Shown: positions 45,291-53,687 of the stretch, piece by piece
Layout of the letters: every line of letters starts with the position of its first letter
Numbering within the stretch: the first letter of the stretch is position 1
NCBI GenBank assembly: GCA_937873695.1
Contig: CALMYL010000008.1
Span: 237,369-301,368 of the forward strand
Reading direction: 5' to 3'
DNA length: 64,000 nt
From: an uncultured Ignavibacteria bacterium
GTDB lineage: Bacteria; Bacteroidota; Ignavibacteria; Tepidaquicellales; OLB5
Made by a program: the position numbers and the translations under genes
Notes under the pieces: model-generated
Databases searched by the model: none
The model's input: the letters and a program-made list of their open reading frames with translations, nothing else
What the model was told of the DNA's origin: nothing

Positions 45291-45327
45291 TATTACCGAT
45301 ACCGGATTTTTATACGAGGATAATACA

Positions 45328-46476
45328 ATGAACTTAAAAACAAAAAAACTTGCCCTGCGAAACGGAAATCAAATGACAGCCGAAGGGGCAATCAAGGCAG
45401 GATGCAAATTCTTTGCAGGTTACCCTATTACGCCTGCTTCAGGAATTTATAAGGGACTGATAGATCTTTTACCTCTGAATAACGGGATTGCAATCAGTTC
45501 TCCGGATGAGATTTCTGCACTGGCTTATTGTGTAGGCGCATCAATGCGGGGAGTTAAAGCAATGACCGCCACGTCGGGTCCCGGGTGGGCTTTGATGATA
45601 GAAACAGTGCAGTATGCAATGATAACCGAAACACCGGTGGTTATTTGTGTTGTGCAGAGGCTTGGGCCATGTACAGGCGGCGCAACTCAAGGCGCACAGG
45701 GCGATATACTGATTACTGAGTTTGCCTCTAGCGGAGGTTATACTATTCCCGTTTTGTATCCAACCAATTCCAAAGAATGTTATGAACTTACAGTAGAAGC
45801 ATTCAATTGGACAGAAAAATACCGCACGCCGGTAGTACTTCTGACCGATAAAGAAGTTGGTATGACTACTGAGAGCATAGATTATAACAAACTTAATGCA
45901 CCGCCAAATGCCAACAGGCATGTTATTACTGATCATGACGCCGATTATGAGAATTGGAAAATGTATGGATTTGATTCACCTGATATGATCGCGAAATTCG
46001 CCCCGGTTGGAGGAAAGGTAAAAGTAACAGCAACAGGCTCAGCACACAACACGAAAGGTTACCTAAAGAAAAATGACCCTGAAACTCTGGCAACTCTTAA
46101 GCATCTTGAAGATAAGATCCAGGCTCACAGGGATGAAATGGTTCTGGTAAAAGAGGATAATGAAAAAGATGCTGATACACTTGTGATAAGCTTTGGTATT
46201 ACAGCAAGAACAATGAAAGATGCTGTAAGAAAAGCAAGAGCTGAAGGCAGGAAGGTATCTTCTCTCACAATTTACAGCATGTTCCCAATACCTCAGAAGG
46301 AAATACTGAATGCCGCCAAAGGATGCAGAAATGTTATAATTGCCGAAGAAAATATCAGCGGGCAGTACAGAATGCTTCTTGAACCTATCTTGAAAGAGTA
46401 TACCGTAATCGGAGTAAACAAACTGGGTGCAATGATAACTCCTGATGAAATATTGGAAAGGATAGTGAATTTATGA
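45328..46476 (+). CDS. korA: 2-oxoacid:ferredoxin oxidoreductase alpha subunit
   Basis: Alpha subunit of a ferredoxin-linked 2-oxoacid oxidoreductase, probably for 2-oxoglutarate. The 382-residue protein contains the pyrimidine-binding and transketolase C-terminal domains. Visible motifs are NGNQMTAEGAIKAGCKFFAGYPITPAS, TSGPGWALM and GPCTGGATQGAQGD. Many bacterial KorA proteins carry the gamma domain at their N-terminus; it is absent here and appears to be fused to the beta subunit instead. The stop overlaps the korB start by 4 nt, so the two subunits are translationally coupled. Confidence 0.9.
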   Translation: MNLKTKKLALRNGNQMTAEGAIKAGCKFFAGYPITPASGIYKGLIDLLPLNNGIAISSPDEISALAYCVGASMRGVKAMTATSGPGWALMIETVQYAMITETPVVICVVQRLGPCTGGATQGAQGDILITEFASSGGYTIPVLYPTNSKECYELTVEAFNWTEKYRTPVVLLTDKEVGMTTESIDYNKLNAPPNANRHVITDHDADYENWKMYGFDSPDMIAKFAPVGGKVKVTATGSAHNTKGYLKKNDPETLATLKHLEDKIQAHRDEMVLVKEDNEKDADTLVISFGITARTMKDAVRKARAEGRKVSSLTIYSMFPIPQKEILNAAKGCRNVIIAEENISGQYRMLLEPILKEYTVIGVNKLGAMITPDEILERIVNL

Positions 46477-47798
46477 ATACCCCTGAACTCTGCACTTACA
46501 TGACACAAGGCGCTGTAATGCCTTTTTGTAAAGGCTGCGGGCACTCAAATATATTGAATAAACTTAATGATGCCCTTGGTAAACTCGCTTTAGATCCGCA
46601 TGATGTGTGCCTTGTTACAGATATTGGGTGCATCGGTCTTGCTGATGCGCTGTTTGATAAGGTACATACTGTACACACTACCCATGGCCGGTCAACGGGA
46701 TTTGCAACAGGAATTGCAGTTGCAGATAAAGTTCTCGCATCCAGTAAGCTCAAAACAATTGTGCTTATCGGGGATGGCGGCTCTATGATAGGGCTGCTGC
46801 ATATAGTTAATGCTGCGCTGATGAATGTTGACGTTACCGTTATTGTTGCAAATAATTTCCTGTTCGGAATGACAGGCGGGCAGACATCATCACTTACACC
46901 TGAGCATTTTAACACAATTACATCGCCTTTTGGAAGTATGAATCCAAGCCTTGATATATGCAAGATAGCTGATGCATCCAAAGCTGGGTTTATTGCAAGG
47001 AAAACCGCTACCGATAAAGACCTCACCGATGTAATAAGCCAGGCAATAGCATTTGACGGATTTTCAATAGTTGAAGTATTAGAGCTTTGCACAGAACATG
47101 GTACCAAGCGCAATGAGCTTAAAGGCAATATGCTTGCCCAAAAGGCCGAAGAAGAAGGACATGATATTGGTGTAATTAAGAATAATACATCACGTCCTGA
47201 ATTCAGTGACAAATATGAAACCGATGTGAACAGTCATAAGGGTGATATTAAACCGCTTAAATTCATTAACCCGGAATTTAACCATAATCTGAAAAAGCCC
47301 AATGAAATAGTACTTTCAGGCAGCGCGGGAGAAAGGGTGCAGTCTACAGCAGCAATGCTTTGTGAAGCCGCACTTATTTGCGGGCTGGAAGTTACACAAA
47401 AAAACGATAACCCGGTAACTCAGGGCTCGGGATTTTCACTTAGTGAAGTAATAATTTCACCTGAAGAGATAAATTATACAGGGGTTGCTTCGGCTGATTA
47501 TGTAGTGATAGTTTCAGAGAACGGACTTAAGGAAATGAAAAGCCAGGATATATATAACAGGATAAATGATAAAACTGTTTTTGTCATAGATGAATCATTG
47601 ACAATGCATAAAGAGGGACTTAATGTTATTCAGCTTCCTTTAAGGAAGCTTTGCGGAGGTGATAAAGCCGCTGTTGGCGCAATTGATTATATCATAAGAA
47701 AATTTGAACCTTTTCAGCACGAAGCCTTTAAGAAGCTTCTGGAAAAAAGATTTGGCGAATATGGTGGAGTTTTTAAAAAGGATTATTACGGGTTGTAA
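46473..47798 (+). CDS. korB: 2-oxoacid:ferredoxin oxidoreductase beta subunit fused to a gamma domain
   Basis: A 441-residue fusion. Residues about 1-265 form the thiamine diphosphate-binding beta subunit: CKGCGHSNI, the TDIGCIGLADALF region, and GDGGSMIGLLHIVNAALMNVDVTVIVANN, whose GDG...NN is the cofactor motif. Residues about 275-425 form a gamma domain starting LSGSAGERVQSTAAMLCEAAL. It lacks the usual RGG signature, reading VTQGSGFSLSEVIIS. Together with KorA this gives a complete two-gene alpha/beta-gamma enzyme for reversible CO2-releasing oxidation of a 2-oxoacid. There is no ferredoxin-type delta subunit beside it. A terminator follows. Confidence 0.88.
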   Translation: MNTPELCTYMTQGAVMPFCKGCGHSNILNKLNDALGKLALDPHDVCLVTDIGCIGLADALFDKVHTVHTTHGRSTGFATGIAVADKVLASSKLKTIVLIGDGGSMIGLLHIVNAALMNVDVTVIVANNFLFGMTGGQTSSLTPEHFNTITSPFGSMNPSLDICKIADASKAGFIARKTATDKDLTDVISQAIAFDGFSIVEVLELCTEHGTKRNELKGNMLAQKAEEEGHDIGVIKNNTSRPEFSDKYETDVNSHKGDIKPLKFINPEFNHNLKKPNEIVLSGSAGERVQSTAAMLCEAALICGLEVTQKNDNPVTQGSGFSLSEVIISPEEINYTGVASADYVVIVSENGLKEMKSQDIYNRINDKTVFVIDESLTMHKEGLNVIQLPLRKLCGGDKAAVGAIDYIIRKFEPFQHEAFKKLLEKRFGEYGGVFKKDYYGL

Positions 47799-47820
47799 TA
47801 ATGAAGATGAAGTTTCCCTG

Positions 47821-47848
47821 AAAAGGCGTTCTAAAAGAACGCCTTTTC
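47821..47848. terminator. Bidirectional rho-independent terminator
   Basis: AAAAGGCGTTCT/AGAACGCCTTTT perfect 12-bp stem between the convergent korB and DinB-family genes. Confidence 0.88.
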
Positions 47849-47860
47849 TCTTAAAACATT

Positions 47861-48361
47861 TCACGTCAGTTTAATTCCGTTTACCTTCAGTATCCAGCTA
47901 AGTTGACCTATATGCATCGGCTCATGCCTGATGGCGTGCATCAGCACATGAAATTTATCTTTGCTTCCGCCAAATTCAGCCTCTATGTTATTTTCTGATT
48001 TCATCAGCTCATCGGTCATATTATTCAGTATTTCAATTGCCTTCGCATGAACTTCCTCAAAATTCTTATTAACTTCATCAATTGAAGGGGGATTTTTGAT
48101 TTCCTCAGGTATTGACCCAAAGCCAAAATCGTTCAGCCATTCAATTCCCAGACTCTCTCCTCCAATTCCTTCAATTATCAGGAAGTGTTCTGTCCAGACA
48201 AGATGGGCTATAAGCCAGTAGGCGCTGTTCATCTTCACGCCGTTAATTTCATAGGTTTTATATATATCTACTCCTTCAAGTTTTGAAATATAGTAGTTCG
48301 AAAGATTTCGCGTCATTTGATAAGTCTGTACCAATACCTGTGTTTTAGTATTTTCTGCCAT
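47861..48361 (-). CDS. DinB-family four-helix protein
   Basis: A 166-residue DinB/YfiT-type four-helix bundle (not the DNA polymerase). The metal-binding histidine pattern is visible as AHLVWTEHF and HAIRHEPMHIGQL. Relatives are thiol S-transferases, including bacillithiol transferases. Since bshC is in the same window a bacillithiol-dependent role is possible, but this is inference. It is a single gene, convergent with korB. Confidence 0.75.
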   Translation of the reverse strand: MAENTKTQVLVQTYQMTRNLSNYYISKLEGVDIYKTYEINGVKMNSAYWLIAHLVWTEHFLIIEGIGGESLGIEWLNDFGFGSIPEEIKNPPSIDEVNKNFEEVHAKAIEILNNMTDELMKSENNIEAEFGGSKDKFHVLMHAIRHEPMHIGQLSWILKVNGIKLT

Positions 48362-48440
48362 ATCTATTATAATTTAATTTTTACAAATTTAACGTTTCAG
48401 CTAAAACCATACTTCTTGAATCCTGCGAAATTGTTTCTGC

Positions 48441-48469
48441 TCATTGGATGACTTCAAGTCATTCGATGA
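48441..48469. repeat. Palindromic repeat, TCATCCGATGA family copy 4
   Basis: TCATTGGATGACTT and AAGTCATTCGATGA are near-perfect arms around a C centre. The element lies 12 nt beyond the rlmD stop codon, in the gap before the DinB-family gene. Confidence 0.7.
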
Positions 48470-48480
48470 GTTGTTGATAA

Positions 48481-49977
48481 TTACGGTCTTTTTCTCAGCT
48501 CAAGTCTCACAACATTTTCAATATGAAAAGTATGGGGAAACATATCGACAGGCCGAACTGCAGTTATCTCATACTTTTCCCTTAAAAGGGAAATATCCCT
48601 TGCCTGGGTTGCGGGATTGCAGGATACATAAATTAACTTTTCAGCTTCATATTGAAGCAAATATTCCGCAGCCTTTGGATGTATGCCGCTTCTCGGCGGG
48701 TCTAAAATTATGATATCAAACTTGAGACCTGTATCTGAAATTTCAGAGGTATTGCTTCCTTCTTCCTTTGGGATAGGGGCAGGGGGTGAGGTTACATTAT
48801 TCTTTCCGCCAATGTTCCCGGTCAGCTCTGCTAAATAATCCTTCACATCCATATCTCTGAATGTGCAGTTATTAACATTATTTAATAAAGCATTTTCATT
48901 TGCCATTTCAATAGATTCACGACTCAGCTCAACCCCGTGTACACTGTTAACTTTGCCTGAAATATACAATGATATTGCTCCGCAGCCACAGTATAGATCG
49001 AGTACATTCTCACCGCCATTAAATTGTGCCATATCTGCCGCAGTTTCAAACAGTGTTTTGCACTGTTTTGAGTTGGTCTGAAAAAAGGAATTCGGGGTGA
49101 TCTTAAATTTATAGCTTCCTATTTTTTCTTCAATGTAACCATCACCAAATATAACATTAAAATTATCTGCAAGGGCAACCTGGGCCTTGGATTCTGTATG
49201 CGAATTCACAAATGTAGTAATTTCAGGTATCTCTTTTATCAGTAAGTCTGCATATTCGCTTATTAGTCCGGGATTTGAGTCATAAGTAATGAGGTTAACC
49301 ATCAGCCCTGAATTATTCACGGCCCTTCTCACTGTCAAAAATCTTAAATAACCGCTGTGTGTTTTGGTAGAATAGACAGTTGTTCCTTTTGATTTAAAGA
49401 ATTCCCTTGTCAGATTCAGGATCTTGTTTGATAGTTCAGATTGCAGACTGCACTCAGTTATATCAAGGATCTTTTCATAAAATCCGGGAATATGGTAACC
49501 CAAGGCGAAGTTTCTTTCAACATTATCTTTTTGCATATCTTCTGCAGTAAGCCATCTCTGGCTGCCGAACGAAAACTCCAGTTTGTTTCGGTAGAAATAA
49601 TGGTCTTCGGAACCAATGACAGGAGGGATAACAATATTTTCAAAACCACCGATCCTTTCAAAAGCATTTTTCACTATGGTTTGCTTTAGGGCAAGCTGTT
49701 TACCGTAGTCAACTTGCTGCATTTTGCAGCCATTGCATATGCCAAAGTATTCACAGCGGGGTTTTACTCTGAATTCCGATGGTTCAAGTATTTCAAGCAA
49801 AGTTGATTCAGAGAATTTCTTTTTTTTCTTTTTGATCTTTGCCTTCACTTTGTCACCCGGAACTGTTCCGGGCACAAAAACTACGTATTCGCCGTTTATT
49901 CTGCCAACTCCGTTCCCTTCCGCGCCTATATCATCAATTACAAGCTCAATAATATCATCTTTTTTTAAGTTTTCCAC
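48481..49977 (-). CDS. rlmD: 23S rRNA (uracil-5-)-methyltransferase of the RlmD/TrmA family
   Basis: Methylates a uracil at C5 in 23S rRNA (or tRNA) using SAM. The 498-residue protein has an N-terminal TRAM domain (about 1-65), an iron-sulfur ligand set CEYFGICNGC (C75, C81, C84, with a fourth cysteine near 172), the SAM motif LDLYCGCGAISLY, LDPPRSGIH and the catalytic nucleophile C453 in YVSCNP. A block of about 15 residues around NVTSPPAPIPKEEGSN, just before the DPPRSG motif, is not expected in the family and is encoded by a repeat element (48751-48794). TrmA-type specificity cannot be fully excluded. Confidence 0.88.
   Translation of the reverse strand: MENLKKDDIIELVIDDIGAEGNGVGRINGEYVVFVPGTVPGDKVKAKIKKKKKKFSESTLLEILEPSEFRVKPRCEYFGICNGCKMQQVDYGKQLALKQTIVKNAFERIGGFENIVIPPVIGSEDHYFYRNKLEFSFGSQRWLTAEDMQKDNVERNFALGYHIPGFYEKILDITECSLQSELSNKILNLTREFFKSKGTTVYSTKTHSGYLRFLTVRRAVNNSGLMVNLITYDSNPGLISEYADLLIKEIPEITTFVNSHTESKAQVALADNFNVIFGDGYIEEKIGSYKFKITPNSFFQTNSKQCKTLFETAADMAQFNGGENVLDLYCGCGAISLYISGKVNSVHGVELSRESIEMANENALLNNVNNCTFRDMDVKDYLAELTGNIGGKNNVTSPPAPIPKEEGSNTSEISDTGLKFDIIILDPPRSGIHPKAAEYLLQYEAEKLIYVSCNPATQARDISLLREKYEITAVRPVDMFPHTFHIENVVRLELRKRP
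48751..48794. repeat. In-frame palindrome-family element inside rlmD
   Basis: On the plus strand it reads ATTGCTTCC...CTTTGGG...GGGGGTGAGGTTA. The last 21 nt match the end of the element in the acyl-CoA ligase at 17 positions. It is in the opposite orientation relative to its host gene. The hairpin CTTCC..GGGATAG is degenerate. Confidence 0.65.
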
Positions 49978-50090
49978 TATTTTCCCGGATATTTCCCTGT
50001 ATAATTTATTTTATATGAAACAATTATAGCTTTAAATAAAATTCTAATTTTATTATTATGTACAAATATAATTATAAATACCGTGATAAT

Positions 50091-50098
50091 TAAATTTG
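50091..50098 (+). promoter_or_regulatory. TAnnTTTG promoter element of kdsD
   Basis: TAAATTTG lies 7 nt before the GTG start, giving an almost leaderless message without Shine-Dalgarno. Confidence 0.5.
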
Positions 50099-50105
50099 GT
50101 AATTA

Positions 50106-51074
50106 GTGAAAAATAAAGCAATTTCCGATGCGAAACGTGTGATACAGATAGAACGTAAAGCATTAAGCCTGCTGGAACGAAGATTAAACGGAAATTTTTC
50201 AGAAGCAGTTGATATTATCTATAAATGTAAGGGAAGAGTAATTGTAACCGGGCTCGGCAAGTCTGGTATCATTGCCCAGAAGATCGTTGCAACATTTAAT
50301 TCAACAGGTACTCCTGCTATTTTTTTGCATTCAGCCGATTCTGTGCATGGTGATCTCGGAATTATCAGGCGCGGTGATGTGGTGATATGTATTTCCAAAT
50401 CAGGTGATACATATGAGCTCATCCAGCTTCTTCTGGCAATTAATCAGTTTGATGTAAAAGTGATTTCAATTGTGGGGGATGTTGATTCCAAACTTAAAGA
50501 TCTTTCTGATGTGGTTATTGATGCTTCAGTTGACCAGGAAGCTTGTCCATATAACCTTGCTCCAACAACATCTACAACCGCTGCTTTGGTGATGGGAGAC
50601 GCGCTTGCTATAGCGCTATTGAGGAAGAAGGAATTCACCAAGGAGGAGTTCGCAATGCTGCATCCCGGAGGTATACTGGGCAGAAAACTGCTGCTTAGAG
50701 TAAGTGACCTTATGATCAGTGATCAGCAGATCCCGAAAGTTAAAGAAAATGCGCTGTTCAAAGATGTGGTTTTTGAGATTTCGTCGAAGAGACTGGGATG
50801 TACCTGCGTAGTTGATAAGACAGGTAAACTGAGAGGTATAATAACAGATGGTGATATCAGGCGTACATTGCAGAAATTTGAAAATGTAGCTGATATAAAG
50901 GCTAAGGATATCATGAATACTTCGCCAAAACTCATAAATGAAAATATGCTTGGCGAAACGGCGCTGGAACTTATGGAAAAATACACTATTACTCAGCTTA
51001 TTATTACTGATAAGAAAAAGAAACCCACAGGTGTTGTTCATATGCACGATCTTGTAAAGGCCGGTCTGGGTTAA
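50106..51074 (+). CDS. kdsD: D-arabinose-5-phosphate isomerase (KpsF/GutQ family)
   Basis: Interconverts ribulose 5-phosphate and arabinose 5-phosphate, the first step to the LPS sugar Kdo. The 322-residue protein has an N-terminal SIS domain (GLGKSGIIAQKI, HSADSVHGDLG, ISKSGDTYELI) and a C-terminal CBS pair (about 200-320). It starts at GTG. It heads kdsD-lptC-ostA, all LPS synthesis or export genes, which strengthens the assignment over GutQ. The spacing to lptC is 26 nt. Confidence 0.92.
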   Translation: MKNKAISDAKRVIQIERKALSLLERRLNGNFSEAVDIIYKCKGRVIVTGLGKSGIIAQKIVATFNSTGTPAIFLHSADSVHGDLGIIRRGDVVICISKSGDTYELIQLLLAINQFDVKVISIVGDVDSKLKDLSDVVIDASVDQEACPYNLAPTTSTTAALVMGDALAIALLRKKEFTKEEFAMLHPGGILGRKLLLRVSDLMISDQQIPKVKENALFKDVVFEISSKRLGCTCVVDKTGKLRGIITDGDIRRTLQKFENVADIKAKDIMNTSPKLINENMLGETALELMEKYTITQLIITDKKKKPTGVVHMHDLVKAGLG

Positions 51075-51100
51075 AAAGGAATAAAGATATTACATTAAAC

Positions 51101-51655
51101 TTGGTTAAGCAATACTCTATTAGGCTTCTGATCAGTTTGATCATATTTGCCGGTGCAACGGGGTATTTGACGGGCTGCTCTAACGATAAGGTTCAGCCGC
51201 CCAAAATTGAGATCACTTCCGCTGACAGTATCCCTTCACAGGAAAGTTTTAATACAACTGTTACTTTTTCCGATTCAGGAAAGGTGAAAGCTATTCTTGT
51301 TGCCGGAAGGATAAGAGTGTATACAAAGTTCAATTATACTTTGATTGATAGTAATGCAAAAGTTGATTTTTACAAAGAAGGCGTCTACAGTTCAACTCTT
51401 ACCGGAAAGCGCGGTAAGATATATGACGGTACGAAGGATGTTGAAGTTTATGATGATGTGAAACTTGTTTCACAGGATGGTTCGGTCTTAACAACAAACA
51501 AGCTGTATTGGGTTAACAAAACCCAGCGCATTAAGTCGGATGAATTTGTTCATATCACAACAAAAACAGATGACATCCAGGGATATGGATTTGAAGCCGA
51601 TCAAAATCTGAAAAACTATGTCATTTATAAAGTAAGCGGGCAGGTGCAGAAATAG
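51101..51655 (+). CDS. lptC: LPS export protein LptC, lipoprotein-like
   Basis: A 184-residue protein with a hydrophobic N-terminus ending in LTGC, a lipobox (cysteine about residue 26), followed by an LptC beta-jellyroll (YTKFNYTLIDSNAKVDFYKEG, SVLTTNKLYWVNKTQRI). LptC passes LPS from the LptBFG transporter to LptA. Start is TTG at 51101; no better codon precedes the hydrophobic segment. It lies between kdsD and the OstA-like gene, 4 nt from the latter. Possible lipidation instead of a transmembrane anchor is common in Bacteroidota. Confidence 0.85.
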   Translation: MVKQYSIRLLISLIIFAGATGYLTGCSNDKVQPPKIEITSADSIPSQESFNTTVTFSDSGKVKAILVAGRIRVYTKFNYTLIDSNAKVDFYKEGVYSSTLTGKRGKIYDGTKDVEVYDDVKLVSQDGSVLTTNKLYWVNKTQRIKSDEFVHITTKTDDIQGYGFEADQNLKNYVIYKVSGQVQK

Positions 51656-51659
51656 ACAT

Positions 51660-53078
51660 ATGAGACACTCCGCGCTGAAATTGCTTGCAATCGTGTTCCT
51701 GACATTCACACTCTACGGGCAGGATAAGATCACAATAAATCACGCTGATAGTCTTGTGGGCAAGACTATTGATGGCGAACAGGTCAGAGAGGCAGTTGGG
51801 AACGTATCTCTTACCCATAATAATGTGAATATCACCTGCAGCAGAGTTATACAATACTATAACCTTAATAAAGCTGATTTGTACGGAAATGTAAAGGTCG
51901 TTCAGGATACCCTGACAATTTTAGCTCCCCAGGGTACATATTATGGCAATGAATCAAAAGTAGTTTGTCCGGCAGGGGCTACGCTTATGGACCCCAAAAC
52001 AACTCTGAAAGCCAATTATGGCGTTTACCTCTTTTCCCAGGATCTCGCAAATTTCCGCGGAAACGTAAGAATTACTGATAATCGTACTTATACCATAACT
52101 TCTGATGAACTGGATTATTACAGGAATGTGCAGAAATCATATGCCAGGGGCGATGTGAAAGTAGTGAGCGATTCTTCAGTGATCTATTCGGATAATCTTG
52201 TGTATGAAAAGCTTATTGGTCTATCCACAGCAACAGGAAATGTAAAAATTGAGAGTGATTCAACAATCATAACTTCCAAAAAGGCCGTTTATTACGAATT
52301 TGAGAAAAAATCTATCGCAGAAGAAAACGTCAAGATAGATTTTCTGACGGAAGATGCCGTTGTTTACGGAAACTACGCCGAGAATTATGAAACCCGGAAT
52401 TATTCTTTTGTTAAAGGCAAAGCCAGACTTATACAAATAGAAAACAAAGACGGTAAAACAGACACTACTTTTATATTCAGTGAAAAAATGGAATCATTCA
52501 GGAATAAGCCTGAACATTATGCTGCTTATGACAGCGTTAAGACAATCAGGAACGATTTTCTTTCGGTTTCCCAGGCAGGGTATTACTTCAGAGATCTAAG
52601 CGGAAAAGGAGGGGTCATTTCTCTTGCGCACGACCCTGTAGTATGGAAAGAAGATCTTCAGGTATCAGGTGATTCAATTTATGCATATTTTAAAGATGAT
52701 GTTGATGACATTTATATTAACCGCAGCGCATTTGCCCTTCAGCAGAATGATATTGTAAATTCACGGTATGATCAGATATCAGGAATTTTTATGCATATTA
52801 AATTCCTGGATAATCAGGTGAATTATATCCAGGTTGATACTAATGCCGCTAGCATTTATTTTGTATATGATTCATATCAGCCTAACGGAGCAAACAGATC
52901 TGCAGGTGATGTGATAAAACTTTTTTTCAAAGAAAAAAAGGTTGATAAAGTTAACATCTTTGGCAAACCAAAGGGTACTTATTTCCCCGAAAATCTTGTT
53001 AATACGGATGAACTCAGATTGCTTGGCTTCAGGCTGAGATCAGATAAACCTGTTAGAATTACACCTTCCGGGCAATAA
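51660..53078 (+). CDS. OstA/LptA-like periplasmic LPS transport protein
   Basis: A 472-residue exported protein with a signal peptide (1-20) and an OstA-like beta-taco fold: repeated strands such as GNVSLTHNNVNITCSRVIQYY, LYGNVKVVQDTLTI, FRGNVRIT and ARGDVKVVSDSSVIYSDNLVYE. It would form the periplasmic bridge for LPS. It is longer than proteobacterial LptA (about 185 residues), as usual for OstA-like proteins in Bacteroidota. It is coupled to lptC. Confidence 0.85.
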   Translation: MRHSALKLLAIVFLTFTLYGQDKITINHADSLVGKTIDGEQVREAVGNVSLTHNNVNITCSRVIQYYNLNKADLYGNVKVVQDTLTILAPQGTYYGNESKVVCPAGATLMDPKTTLKANYGVYLFSQDLANFRGNVRITDNRTYTITSDELDYYRNVQKSYARGDVKVVSDSSVIYSDNLVYEKLIGLSTATGNVKIESDSTIITSKKAVYYEFEKKSIAEENVKIDFLTEDAVVYGNYAENYETRNYSFVKGKARLIQIENKDGKTDTTFIFSEKMESFRNKPEHYAAYDSVKTIRNDFLSVSQAGYYFRDLSGKGGVISLAHDPVVWKEDLQVSGDSIYAYFKDDVDDIYINRSAFALQQNDIVNSRYDQISGIFMHIKFLDNQVNYIQVDTNAASIYFVYDSYQPNGANRSAGDVIKLFFKEKKVDKVNIFGKPKGTYFPENLVNTDELRLLGFRLRSDKPVRITPSGQ

Positions 53079-53166
53079 TTCATTTTTTTTTGATTTTTAA
53101 TATTTGCAAAAAGTGCGTTTTTGGCGCTGTTTTGTGGTTTTTTGTTTTTTGTGATTTTTGCACTAT

Positions 53167-53194
53167 TTGACAATAAAAAATAAATTATTATATT
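53167..53194 (+). promoter_or_regulatory. Sigma70-like promoter upstream of the HU gene
   Basis: TTGACA (53167-53172) and TATATT (53189-53194) with a 16-nt spacer, in the 307-nt gap between the OstA-like gene and HU. This classic -35/-10 pair differs from the TAnnTTTG style seen elsewhere. The rest of the gap is T-rich (53079-53160) with no T-flanked hairpin I can support. The ATG is 191 nt downstream, so the leader would be long. Confidence 0.4.
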
Positions 53195-53385
53195 AGTGCA
53201 GTTAGTATACCGTTTTAAAGTAAAGGTTTATATATAAGATAAATATAGAGGGAAAGAAGCTTATAAAACCGCCAGTTCTCAAATACCGTTCAGGCAGTAT
53301 GCAAAAGTCACCGGCTGTACTATTGATAAATTATACTGAAAAGGGTATCTTTAATTGGTTTTCTATATCCAATTAAATTTAGAAT

Positions 53386-53661
53386 ATGACAACAATAGAC
53401 CTGATAAACAAACTGGCAGTTGAACACAATATTACAACTGGACGCGCTGAAATGATAGTAAGCATTCTGGTTGAAAGACTTGTTGAAAAGCTGAAAAAAG
53501 ATGGTGAAGTGCGGATCAATAATTTCGGTACATTCAGTATCAGGAAGAAAGAGCCTGAGTCATCTTCTTATATGAAACTGAATGAACCAATTCCGATGGT
53601 TAAAAACCATGTTACTTTCTTTCCTGACAGGATATTTCTTGATAGTATAAACTCCCATTGA
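53386..53661 (+). CDS. HU/IHF-family DNA-binding protein
   Basis: A 91-residue histone-like protein. It has the HU fold: two N-terminal helices (TTIDLINKLAVEHNITTGRAEMIVSILVE), the strand-turn VRINNFGTFSIRKK and a beta arm that lacks the usual RNPxTG tip, with PESSSYMKLNEPIPM in its place. It is 26 nt upstream of the HU-CCDC81/SPOR gene and probably co-transcribed. The altered arm suggests altered DNA bending. Confidence 0.85.
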   Translation: MTTIDLINKLAVEHNITTGRAEMIVSILVERLVEKLKKDGEVRINNFGTFSIRKKEPESSSYMKLNEPIPMVKNHVTFFPDRIFLDSINSH

Positions 53662-53687
53662 AAATTACCCAATTAAATTAAAGGGTT

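Noticed and set aside
46496-47212. 238-residue open frame antisense to korB
   Set aside because: It lies wholly inside a strongly supported gene, has a composition typical of antisense frames (Ser/Ala/Ile-rich) and no recognisable motif.
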